DNA from: Candidatus Gastranaerophilales bacterium | GTDB lineage: Bacteria > Cyanobacteriota > Vampirovibrionia > Gastranaerophilales > Gastranaerophilaceae | Length of the DNA: 64,000 bases | Assembly: GCA_944325525.1 (NCBI GenBank) | Contig: CALVAK010000003.1 | Coordinates: 1-64,000 of the forward strand | Reading direction: 5' to 3' | In this document: piece by piece, positions 8,870 through 17,393 of the stretch | Layout: every line of letters begins with the position of its first letter | Position numbering within the stretch: position 1 is the stretch's first letter | Made by a program: the position numbers and the translations under genes | The notes under the pieces: generated by a model | Told to the model about the DNA's origin: nothing | Seen by the model: only the letters and a program-made list of their open reading frames with translations | Databases searched by the model: none

Positions 8870-11800
8870 ATGACATCCGAAATTTATGTTAACAATAAAT
8901 TTTCATTTTCATTTAAGAAAAACAATATTGATGAAATGTTTCATAATTTATCTGAAAATCCGGTGGGTTGCGAAAAAAAAGATTTTAGATTAATGATAAG
9001 CAGTATATATCAATATGTTGAAGACGAATTTGCAACCACCTTCCAAAATTCAAGTCATGTAATTAAAAATACTGATTTTTACATTATAAAGGACAATAAA
9101 CAAATAGAAGTTTTTGTAACACCTACGAACAATTTTGATTTTTACTTAAAATCAAAAGGCTCAATGTATAGATTTTCTTCAGCAGCATATACTATTAAGG
9201 AGAATGGAACAGAAGTTGATAAAATAGGTTATAAAATCCCTCTTGATATTATATGGGAATATTTTTCCGGATTTGACTCAATTGTTGAAAATGATCATGT
9301 TTCAGAATCTTTTATGATTTTAAATATATTAACTCAATTTGTAAAAAAGGTGGTTGAGAAATTATATTTCCTTCCAAAAGTAAATATAACAGACAATTTT
9401 TTCCATATTAGTTATGAAATGTTTTCAATAACAGATTCTATTCAAGAATCACTGGACGCAATATATGGTATGAATTTTTCAAAAATATCCAAAATAGAAA
9501 ATACCGCTGATTTCTTAATAGAAAATTATCTAAATTATGTAATATTCAAATTTTTAAAATTTAAGTCATATAAATTTAAGGAAATATTATCTTCAGTATA
9601 TTTTTTAAAACCGCAGAATAACAAAAGATATTTGAGGTCATTAGATTTAGCCCAGGCAATAAGTGAGTGGCTTGATGAGATATATATAGGCAAATATCCG
9701 GTAAGTCCTCAGTTAGATATTGAAAAGGTAGACGAAGATAAGTTTGTATTAACAATATCGGTAAAATCAAATGATAAAGAATTAAATCAAAAAGAACCAC
9801 CGAAAAAATTACTTGAAATATATGATGAAGGCATATATTGGGGCTATCAAAATTCATATCTTGTAAAAATAGTAGAGAAACAACTAAATTACGCCCTGCG
9901 TTATTATAAAGAACTTGAAATTTTATTTGAAGATGAAAACAACTTAAAACTGTATTTATCCTTAAATGACGTGTATAAATTAATGGTACATACGGCATAC
10001 TATTTGAATAAAGCAGGTATAAATATTAATTTCCCTCCAAATTTTGGCAATATAATAGTACCCCGAGCATCAATAAATGCAAAAATAAAAGCATCACGAG
10101 AACAGGAAGTCGCCGATATTTTAAACGGAAAAAGCGGAAGTATAAGTTTATCCAGCATTTTCGATTTTTCTTTCCAGGTATCAATAGGAGAAGAAAAAAT
10201 ATCCGTAGACGAATTTGAAAAACTTATCAAAGATGCAAACGGAATTATAGAGTTTAAGAACAAATATATATTAATAGACCAGAATGAAGCACAAAATATA
10301 ATTAACAAATTAAAACACCCTAAGATTGATAAAATAACAAGAATGGAAATGCTTCATGCTGCATTTTCAGGTCATTTAGATGAATATGAATTTGATTATG
10401 ATGCAGCTTTTGCAAATATAGTTAAAGATATAGGAAAAACAGTAGAAGTTACTCCTCCAGAGACATTGAACGGTAAATTAAGACCATATCAAATCGGCGG
10501 ATTAAAATGGCTATATACAAATACAATTAAAGGTTTTGGTTCTTGTATTGCTGATGATATGGGACTTGGTAAAACAATTCAGGTTATAAGCCTTATTTTA
10601 AAATTAAAGGAAGAACAAAAATTAACTGCTCCTGTTCTTGTTATCTGTCCTACAACATTAATGGGCAACTGGATGAAAGAACTAAAAATGTTTGCACCGA
10701 CATTAAAAGCAAGTGCATATCACGGTGCGGAAAGGCAGTTAGATTTAAAGGTCGATGTACTAATTACAACTTTTGCGATATTAAGGATAGACATAGAAGA
10801 AGTTAAAAAAACTAACTGGGGTATGGTTGTAGTAGACGAAGCTCAAAACATAAAAAATCCTGATACTTCGCAAACAGCAGCAGTAAAATCATTAAAATCC
10901 GATATTAAAATAGCCATGACCGGCACTCCTGTAGAAAATAAACTTACCGAATTGTGGAGTATTTTTGATTTTATAAACAAAGGATATTTAGGCTCTATAA
11001 GAGATTTTCAAAGAAGTTATGCCATTCCGATAGAAAGATTTAAACAGTATGAACAGGCGGATAAACTTAAATTATCAATTTCTCCCTTTGTTTTAAGACG
11101 ATTAAAGACAGATAAAACAATAATTAATGATTTACCTGAGAAAATGGTACTTGATGAATACTGTTATTTAACAAAAATGCAAGCTGCATTATATGAAAAA
11201 ACACTTAACTCATTAATGAACGATATTTCAACTCAAAAAGGAATAAACAGGCGAGGCATAATATTTAAGCTTATTACCGCTTTAAAGCAAATATGTAATC
11301 ATCCTTTCCAATACTTGAAATACGGAGAAATGACAAAAGATGTATCCGGTAAAACAGAAAAATTCATTTCTTTGTTGACTCAGATTTTAGACAATAATGA
11401 AAAAGTTATAGCCTTTACCCAGTATAAAGAAATGGGGAATATTCTTGCTACAATAATACAAAATGAACTAAATATCAGCCCGTTATTCTTTCACGGTTCT
11501 TTAAATACAGCCCAGAGACAAAAAATGCTGAACGATTTTGAAATGGATCCTGAACAAAAAATTATGCTTTTGTCATTAAAGGCAGGAGGAACAGGATTGA
11601 ATTTGACATCTGCAACAAACGTTATACATTATGACTTATGGTGGAATCCTGCCGTAGAGGAACAAGCAACCGACAGAAGCTACCGTATAGGACAAAATAA
11701 AAATGTAATGGTACACAGGCTTGTAACAATAGGTACTTTTGAAGAAAAAATAGACGAAATGATAAAACAGAAAAAAGAGCTTGTAAATCTTGCCGTTTTT

Positions 11801-11872
11801 GAAGGTGAAAAAGTTATAACAGAACTTTCTGACGATGAAATTTACAATATTTTCAGTCTTGGAAATTCATAA
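8870..11872 (+). CDS. SNF2/RapA-family DNA-dependent ATPase (helicase-like)
   Basis: About 1000 residues. The C-terminal half (from about residue 530) is a SNF2 ATPase: motif I DDMGLGKTIQ, motif II VVDEAQ, motif III MTGTPVEN, the helicase C lobe with FHGSL, LLSLKAGGTGLNLT, and motif VI DRSYRIGQ. The first 500 residues are not a recognised domain and probably hold the partner- or DNA-binding part seen in bacterial SNF2 proteins. Such proteins remodel nucleoprotein or RNA polymerase complexes; the exact target is unknown. The start is taken at the ATG at 8870, preceded by AGAGGG; a TTG at 8852 in the same frame has no well-spaced ribosome binding site. Confidence 0.88.
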   Translation: MTSEIYVNNKFSFSFKKNNIDEMFHNLSENPVGCEKKDFRLMISSIYQYVEDEFATTFQNSSHVIKNTDFYIIKDNKQIEVFVTPTNNFDFYLKSKGSMYRFSSAAYTIKENGTEVDKIGYKIPLDIIWEYFSGFDSIVENDHVSESFMILNILTQFVKKVVEKLYFLPKVNITDNFFHISYEMFSITDSIQESLDAIYGMNFSKISKIENTADFLIENYLNYVIFKFLKFKSYKFKEILSSVYFLKPQNNKRYLRSLDLAQAISEWLDEIYIGKYPVSPQLDIEKVDEDKFVLTISVKSNDKELNQKEPPKKLLEIYDEGIYWGYQNSYLVKIVEKQLNYALRYYKELEILFEDENNLKLYLSLNDVYKLMVHTAYYLNKAGININFPPNFGNIIVPRASINAKIKASREQEVADILNGKSGSISLSSIFDFSFQVSIGEEKISVDEFEKLIKDANGIIEFKNKYILIDQNEAQNIINKLKHPKIDKITRMEMLHAAFSGHLDEYEFDYDAAFANIVKDIGKTVEVTPPETLNGKLRPYQIGGLKWLYTNTIKGFGSCIADDMGLGKTIQVISLILKLKEEQKLTAPVLVICPTTLMGNWMKELKMFAPTLKASAYHGAERQLDLKVDVLITTFAILRIDIEEVKKTNWGMVVVDEAQNIKNPDTSQTAAVKSLKSDIKIAMTGTPVENKLTELWSIFDFINKGYLGSIRDFQRSYAIPIERFKQYEQADKLKLSISPFVLRRLKTDKTIINDLPEKMVLDEYCYLTKMQAALYEKTLNSLMNDISTQKGINRRGIIFKLITALKQICNHPFQYLKYGEMTKDVSGKTEKFISLLTQILDNNEKVIAFTQYKEMGNILATIIQNELNISPLFFHGSLNTAQRQKMLNDFEMDPEQKIMLLSLKAGGTGLNLTSATNVIHYDLWWNPAVEEQATDRSYRIGQNKNVMVHRLVTIGTFEEKIDEMIKQKKELVNLAVFEGEKVITELSDDEIYNIFSLGNS

Positions 11873-12011
11873 TTTTTAAATAAGCTTATTTTTTCTGTCT
11901 TTTTTGTAAAAGATAAATATTTTTTAATTCTGTATTATTAACAATATTTAAAAATATGGCAAATTATTCTATTCTCAATGTTTATAAAAACAAAGAAAGG
12001 AATAAGTTTGT

Positions 12012-13349
12012 ATGAAAATATCAGACAATTATTTCTATCAGCAAAATATTGTGAATCGGAATTTTCAAAATCCGAATAGAATTTCATCAATGTATAAAAC
12101 AGCTTCTTTAAAAGAAAAAGAAGCAAATAGTAATAATACAATGAGTTTGCCAAAACCTCATCCTTTCATATATCCGTCTTATAAAAATATTTCTTTCGGA
12201 CAAGGAATTTTTGAAGATAAACAACCTTTTCTTATTTTATCAAGTAAGCAAGATAATTCAGAACGAATATATAGTGAACTTACTTTATCTTCCGGCAGAA
12301 AATCATGCTTGTGTATTGAAGAAAACATAGTTAACAGATTTTTAAGAAAAGAAGACAGTGAAATTGATACTGCATTATTGCAAAAATTCATATCTGTTTA
12401 TAAATATATTCTTGAAGACATTACAAGAAAAGATAAAAAAGAGGACGAATTTTTAATATCTGTACTTGAAGGAAGAAATAAAGCTTTTGACAACAAAGTG
12501 AGATTTTTAAGCCCCGGAGATGAAGCAAGAAATGCTCTTTCTTCTTCTCTTACAGCATCCGATGAAGATTTTGTAGAAACTTTTTTCAGCAAAATAAATA
12601 ATGAACAATTAAGAAATGAATATGCATCAATTTTACTGGAACAAGGAAAAAGAAGTGATAAGGCAAGAGAAGATATAGCAAAACAAAGAACTATCTATTT
12701 ATTTGATATGTGTAAAACGCAAGAAGGACATGATTTCTCCTCAATTAAAGAAAAAATAGAAATAGCAGCAAAAATAGAAAGTATAAATAATAATTACGGT
12801 GATATCGCTAATATGAATGCTTTACCGTTTGAGATTATAAAACATTCTAAAAATAAGAAAGGACGATTTGATGTACATTTTGCAAAAGCACTATGTTCTT
12901 TAATTGAAAATACAGAAGCTTTTGATATCAATACTTTTGTATCTCACAGAAGTGATATTTTAAGACAATTTACCTCAATAGACATAAAACATAAAAACCA
13001 AATAATGGAAAATATAATATCCTTATCATCAATTGTACCTATTGATGATACAGATAAAACATTTGAGGACGTATTCATTCTGGCTTTTAATCCTGTTACC
13101 GGAGACTTTGACAGTTTTGCCTTTGAAGCACTTTCCCGTATTGTCAAAAAAGTAGATGTTTATACAGCAGACTTTGTTATAGACTCCCCTGAAGATTATA
13201 GAAAATACAATGATTTAAATATAAGGTTAATCCGTAATTACTTTGAATTAATAAGAGATAAAGAAACAGGAAAAATAAAACCTGAAACCATTTCTCCGGA
13301 CGAATATTTAAGACATTATGCCGGAGAAAACGATATAAACTTCAAATAA
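12012..13349 (+). CDS. Lineage-type protein with N-terminal FG motif, unknown function
   Basis: 445 residues, no recognised domain. The first 65 residues are low in order (many Asn, Ser, Lys), contain no signal peptide, and end with ISFGQ, a short aromatic-glycine motif similar to that at the start of the GH77 protein at 17394. The rest is charged and mostly helical in character, with no membrane segment. The gene is 140 bases after the SNF2 gene, same strand, and ends three bases before the convergent minE. AAAGGAATAAG lies upstream of the ATG at 12012. The FG motif could be a sorting or binding tag; that is speculation. Confidence 0.65.
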   Translation: MKISDNYFYQQNIVNRNFQNPNRISSMYKTASLKEKEANSNNTMSLPKPHPFIYPSYKNISFGQGIFEDKQPFLILSSKQDNSERIYSELTLSSGRKSCLCIEENIVNRFLRKEDSEIDTALLQKFISVYKYILEDITRKDKKEDEFLISVLEGRNKAFDNKVRFLSPGDEARNALSSSLTASDEDFVETFFSKINNEQLRNEYASILLEQGKRSDKAREDIAKQRTIYLFDMCKTQEGHDFSSIKEKIEIAAKIESINNNYGDIANMNALPFEIIKHSKNKKGRFDVHFAKALCSLIENTEAFDINTFVSHRSDILRQFTSIDIKHKNQIMENIISLSSIVPIDDTDKTFEDVFILAFNPVTGDFDSFAFEALSRIVKKVDVYTADFVIDSPEDYRKYNDLNIRLIRNYFELIRDKETGKIKPETISPDEYLRHYAGENDINFK

Positions 13350-13352
13350 AAA

Positions 13353-13841
13353 TTATTCTTTATCATCTTCTTCTTCAACAATAACATTTTCTTCATCAGA
13401 TTCATCTTCTTTAGAAGAATCATCTGACTCCTCGGTTACTTCGCCATCAACAATGTCGACCTCTTCTGTATCTTCTAACTTCTCTTCATCAGATTCATCA
13501 TCAGTTACTTTTTCTTCTTCCTGTTGAAGTTTTTTCCTTATTTCTTCAAGTTCTTCTTCTGTCTTTGCTCTTATAATAGGAATATTAAGCATTAAAGCGA
13601 CCGCATCACCTTCATTCTTAAGTCCAATTTCAAGTTCTTCTTTATCAATAACAACATATTTAGAAAAAACATCAATCAACTCTTCACGCATTTTATTCAT
13701 AATAAGAGGATCAAGCTTTGTTCTATCATGCATCAGAATAACCTGTAATCTGTTAGTTGCACACTCACCGGTGTTTTCAGATTTTTCAAACTGGAATAAT
13801 TCCATTATTTTATTATAAATATCAGCTAAAATTGTTTTCAT
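13353..13841 (-). CDS. minE: Cell-division topological specificity factor MinE with acidic tail
   Basis: MinE stimulates MinD ATPase and drives the MinCD oscillation that keeps Z-rings off the poles. Residues 1-90 fit the family: N-terminal membrane and MinD-contact region (AKNR-like CATNRLQVILMHDR segment), then the topological domain (MREELIDVFSKYVVID, ending in LNIPI). A normal MinE is about 85-90 residues; this one is 162, the extra 70 being almost wholly Glu, Asp and Ser. The tail is in frame and unbroken. The gene is last in a minC-minD-minE unit and starts four bases after minD. Confidence 0.93.
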   Translation of the reverse strand: MKTILADIYNKIMELFQFEKSENTGECATNRLQVILMHDRTKLDPLIMNKMREELIDVFSKYVVIDKEELEIGLKNEGDAVALMLNIPIIRAKTEEELEEIRKKLQQEEEKVTDDESDEEKLEDTEEVDIVDGEVTEESDDSSKEDESDEENVIVEEEDDKE

Positions 13842-13844
13842 TTT

Positions 13845-14663
13845 TTATTCCTTTCCCTGCTTTTTTAAGCCGCCAAAGAATTTCTTTATTTTTCCTATGA
13901 TATCTTTTGGTTCATCAATATCAAGAAAAGGAACATCTTCACCAACAATTCTTCTAGCAACATTGATATACGCTTTGCCTGCCAGTGATTTTTCGTTGTT
14001 AACAATAGGTTCACCTCTATTTGTTGATGTAATAATACCTGTATCCTCAGGAATAATACCAATAGGCTGACAGGAGAGAATATTAACAACATCATCAACA
14101 CTCATCATATCATTAGCTTTAATTAGATTAGGTCTTACTCTGTTAATTAAAAGTTTATAGCTTTCAATACCTTCAGCCGCTTCAAGAAGCCCTATAATTC
14201 TATCAGCATCTCTTACGGCAGACATTTCAGGAGTTGTAACAACAATTGCTTCAGAAGCACCTGCGATAGCTGTTTGAAACCCTTGTTCAATTCCGGCAGG
14301 ACAATCAACCAGAATATAATCAAAATCTTTTTTTAATTTTTCAGTAATTTTTTTTAGCTGTTCTGCACTTACAGAAGACTTATCCCTTGTTTGTGCGGCT
14401 GCAAGCAGACACAAATTCGGATTTTTTTTATCTTTAACCAAAGCTTGCTTTAACTTACATCTTTCCTCAACAACATCAACGAGGGTATAAACAATTCTGT
14501 TTTCAAGTCCCAATAATAAATCCAAATTTCTAAGTCCGATATCAGTGTCAACCAAAACCACACTATGCCCGTTTTTTGCAAGGGCACTACCTATATTTGC
14601 ACTGGTTGTAGTTTTACCTACACCGCCCTTTCCGGATGTGATTACTATAACTCTCCCTGCCAT
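13845..14663 (-). CDS. minD: Septum site-determining ATPase MinD
   Basis: Membrane-cycling ParA/MinD-type ATPase that recruits MinC and is released by MinE. The 272-residue protein starts with the deviant Walker A GKGGVGKTT, followed by the switch motif VDTDIGLRNLD and the switch II DCPAGIE. The C-terminal segment IIGKIKKFFGGLKK is the amphipathic membrane-targeting helix. It sits between minC (12-base gap upstream) and minE (3-base gap downstream) and is presumably made from the same transcript. Confidence 0.97.
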   Translation of the reverse strand: MAGRVIVITSGKGGVGKTTTSANIGSALAKNGHSVVLVDTDIGLRNLDLLLGLENRIVYTLVDVVEERCKLKQALVKDKKNPNLCLLAAAQTRDKSSVSAEQLKKITEKLKKDFDYILVDCPAGIEQGFQTAIAGASEAIVVTTPEMSAVRDADRIIGLLEAAEGIESYKLLINRVRPNLIKANDMMSVDDVVNILSCQPIGIIPEDTGIITSTNRGEPIVNNEKSLAGKAYINVARRIVGEDVPFLDIDEPKDIIGKIKKFFGGLKKQGKE

Positions 14664-14675
14664 CTAATCCGCTCC

Positions 14676-15758
14676 TTAATCATTTATTTTAAATACTACT
14701 ATTTCACCGTTAACAATTCTTGCTTCTTCAGGTGTAAAAGAATTTGTTTTTTCAATAAATACTGTGTTTAAAGAATCCGGTCTTCTTGAATAACAACCTG
14801 CAATTCTTAATTGTATAGCATTCATTTTCAATGCTCTTACTCTTGCTTTTTGATTACCACCTGCACCTGCGTGTGCAATACCGCTCAAAACACCCCATAC
14901 CGTAATATCACCCAGAGCCGTAATTTCACAGCCCGGATGACAATCGCCTATTATTACTATATTTCCTTCATAATTTATAACTTGTCCTGAACGTATTGTT
15001 TGTTTTATATATTTTGTAGGAAATGTTTCAAGTTCTATATCTTCTTTTGTATATTCATGCTCAGGAACAGTTATATCTTCAAGTTCTTCTTTTTCTTCAT
15101 ATAACGGTTTTGTAGCCTCTGTATCGAAAAAAGAATTTTTTGTTAAGGAAGATCCGAATATAACATCAAGTTCATCCTGCACCTCATCAGTATTATCAGA
15201 AGGCGGCTGGGGAACAAAAGTTTGCCCGTTTGAATTATTATCATATCCAGCATCATTATTTTCTTCTTGAGTTTCAGCTTCAGAAGAAACTTCTTTTAAT
15301 ACTTCATTTTGAATATTTTCATTTGTTACTTCTTCTATTACATCTGTTTCATTTTCTTCAATTATGTCGTAGCTGTTTTCATTTTCTGCAGAATTGTTTT
15401 CTTGAGCCTGAAGTTCTTCTTTAAGTTCTTCCGCTGTTTTATAAGTCATAGTCGGTGAAATATCAACAGCATTTTGTTCAGATATATTTGAAATTATAAT
15501 TCCCAGAGATAATGCGGTTTTTTCAGTTTCAACAGATTTTGTCTCTATACTTGACAGTGTTGAATCAATACTGTTAATTAATGACTTTATACTCAATAGT
15601 TGTGCTTGATTTAAATCAACATTGCCTAATTTTAAACAAATACGTTTATTTTTTGCCTCATCTTTATCCAAAACAGAACTCAGTTCAAATATAATTTCAG
15701 GAGCAGTATTTATTTCTCCCAAATCAATCACATAAACATTATCATCAAATTGTTCCAT
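14676..15758 (-). CDS. minC: Septum site-determining protein MinC (long linker)
   Basis: Inhibitor of FtsZ assembly, recruited by MinD. Residues 1-110 form the N-terminal FtsZ-inhibiting domain region. Residues about 255-355 are the C-terminal beta-helix that dimerises and binds MinD: TIRSGQVINYEGNIVIIGD, GDITVWGVLSGIAHAG, and the family end LRIAGCYSRRPD. Between them is an acidic, Glu/Asn-rich linker of about 140 residues, so the protein is 360 residues instead of the usual 220-260. First gene of the min operon; start ATG at 15758. Confidence 0.94.
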   Translation of the reverse strand: MEQFDDNVYVIDLGEINTAPEIIFELSSVLDKDEAKNKRICLKLGNVDLNQAQLLSIKSLINSIDSTLSSIETKSVETEKTALSLGIIISNISEQNAVDISPTMTYKTAEELKEELQAQENNSAENENSYDIIEENETDVIEEVTNENIQNEVLKEVSSEAETQEENNDAGYDNNSNGQTFVPQPPSDNTDEVQDELDVIFGSSLTKNSFFDTEATKPLYEEKEELEDITVPEHEYTKEDIELETFPTKYIKQTIRSGQVINYEGNIVIIGDCHPGCEITALGDITVWGVLSGIAHAGAGGNQKARVRALKMNAIQLRIAGCYSRRPDSLNTVFIEKTNSFTPEEARIVNGEIVVFKIND

Positions 15759-16141
15759 ATTCTGCTCTTTTCATCTCTCAAGTATTATGAAGTAACAATT
15801 AATAAAAACACCCTAATCTTATTTTGTCCGTATTCTTGTTCGTACTTTATTTCTTGTTCTTTTTATTTATTATTGAAACTGACTTTTGTTCGGACAATCT
15901 ATAAAAAGGATATATTAAATCCGGTAATATTTCAAATAAAATTCAATTTTATGTATAGTTTTATATACAAGTTTACTTAATTTATTTTTACAATCACAAA
16001 AAAACAGCTATAACAACATTCTTCAGTAGTAAAAAACATTTTTTAATAACAAAAAATTGTCCATAAAAATTAAATAAGTAATAATAATTTATATAAGGGT
16101 GAACAAGAAACAAGGTAATATAAAAAACGGATTAAGGATAT
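15759..16141. other. Intergenic region between divergent minC and 16142 gene
   Basis: 383 bases, very AT-rich, between divergent genes, so it should carry both promoters. I see no tRNA, hairpin or convincing small gene. Short open stretches here lack ribosome binding sites and have biased Phe/Tyr/Leu content expected from AT-rich noncoding DNA. Confidence 0.5.
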
Positions 16142-16858
16142 ATGAAGAGAAGAAAAATCATATGGATTATTTTATTTTTCCTGCTTATACAAAATTTTTC
16201 TTTTGCAGCAAAAGAGGAAATTCCAGCAGGAATAGACGAAAGCAAATTAAAATCTGCCAGGATGGCAGAAGGAATGAGTGTTAATAAACCTGAATTTGAT
16301 ACTGATAAATATGCAAAAAAATACAAAAAAGTAACAAAAGACGGAGCTGTTATGCAGGCTTTAGAACTAATGCAAAGTGTTAATATAGCAAAATATTCAT
16401 ACAATGCTATAATGGGAAACAATTTAACAGAAAAACCTGTAAAAATAGAATTTAAAAATATTTCAGAAATAAATCAGGCTTACGCTTCTTATGATGCTTT
16501 GGGATGGAAAAAGAAAAACAGGCTATATATATATATAAATGAAAAACATAGAAACTCACCCCCTGAATCAATAGCAGCACTTCTTGCCCATGAAGCAATT
16601 CATCAAGATGAATTTCCTTCCTTAAACGAAGAAACGTACGCTTGGACACTGGAAGCTGCGGTTTGGATGAAACTTAGCGAAAAAAACCCTTCGGTACTTA
16701 AACATCCTTCTTCTCTGGTAACAAGAGAGAATATGTTAAAAAAACTATTTGAAAAAGGTGATTATACAAATAAATATATAAAAAAAGCAGTATATTCAAA
16801 CCCCGGATACAAAAAACTTCCTACACGCTCACCCGGTTTTGAAGATGAAGATTTATAG
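16142..16858 (+). CDS. Exported protein with HExxH zincin-like motif
   Basis: 238 residues. The N-terminus (KRRK, a hydrophobic run, then SFAAKEE) is a signal peptide with likely cleavage after FAA, so the mature protein is periplasmic or secreted. A HEAIH sequence at residues 150-154, preceded by AALLA and followed by NEETYAW nine residues on, fits the zinc site and third-ligand Glu of a metallopeptidase (HExxH...E). I do not recognise the family, and no catalytic claim beyond the motif is made. AAGGAT lies five bases before the ATG at 16142. Monocistronic, with a ribbon-helix-helix gene 150 bases downstream. Confidence 0.6.
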   Translation: MKRRKIIWIILFFLLIQNFSFAAKEEIPAGIDESKLKSARMAEGMSVNKPEFDTDKYAKKYKKVTKDGAVMQALELMQSVNIAKYSYNAIMGNNLTEKPVKIEFKNISEINQAYASYDALGWKKKNRLYIYINEKHRNSPPESIAALLAHEAIHQDEFPSLNEETYAWTLEAAVWMKLSEKNPSVLKHPSSLVTRENMLKKLFEKGDYTNKYIKKAVYSNPGYKKLPTRSPGFEDEDL

Positions 16859-17008
16859 AAATAACATGTACACTACAAATTGTTAACAAATGTAAACATG
16901 TCAATACCTCTATTTAAAGGCATTTCTATTTTTATATAAACTTTATATGCAATTGATATTAGCAACTTGTTTTTATATATATAAGAGAAATAAAGAGAGG
17001 ATAAAAAC

Positions 17009-17197
17009 ATGGCAAGAGTTCTGATTTCAATGCCCGAAGAATTTTTAACAAAAATTGATGAAGTTGCAGAAGGAGAAAATAGAACAAGAAGCGAATTAAT
17101 TCGTGAGGCATTAAGAACATATATACATAAACAAAAAGTTAAAGAAAATGCACTGGCAATAAAGAATGCCGGTATACTTGAAACACTACTGGATTAA
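17009..17197 (+). CDS. Ribbon-helix-helix (CopG/MetJ-type) DNA-binding protein
   Basis: 62 residues: the beta strand ARVLISMPEEFL, helix KIDEVAEGENRTRSELIREALRTYI, and a short tail. This is the plain RHH_1 pattern of CopG-like repressors and toxin-antitoxin antitoxins; Ser/Arg at the start of helix B are conserved. No toxin gene follows: an intrinsic terminator lies 54 bases downstream, so a stand-alone regulator is more likely than a TA antitoxin. GAGAGG nine bases before the ATG supports the start. Confidence 0.85.
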   Translation: MARVLISMPEEFLTKIDEVAEGENRTRSELIREALRTYIHKQKVKENALAIKNAGILETLLD

Positions 17198-17250
17198 AAA
17201 AGATTAAGCAGCTACTACAGCTTGGAGAAAATTTATTTTTGGGGAAAAAT

Positions 17251-17280
17251 AATATCTGTGAAATCACAGATATTATTTTT
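17251..17280 (+). terminator. Intrinsic terminator after the RHH gene
   Basis: Perfect 10-bp stem, 17251-17260 with 17265-17274 (AATATCTGTG / CACAGATATT), four-base loop, followed by ATTTTT. Confidence 0.8.
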
Positions 17281-17393
17281 ATGTGTAAAAATCAATCGTG
17301 AAAAAAATCTTTAATAATTTTTGTAAACAAAATAGCAATTTTTTTTTTTACGTATATTATTATATACAGGTCTTTATTGTGTAGGAGTATTAT

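Noticed and set aside
17009..17197. Ribbon-helix-helix protein as antitoxin of a TA pair
   Set aside because: No toxin gene on either side; a terminator follows after 54 bases.
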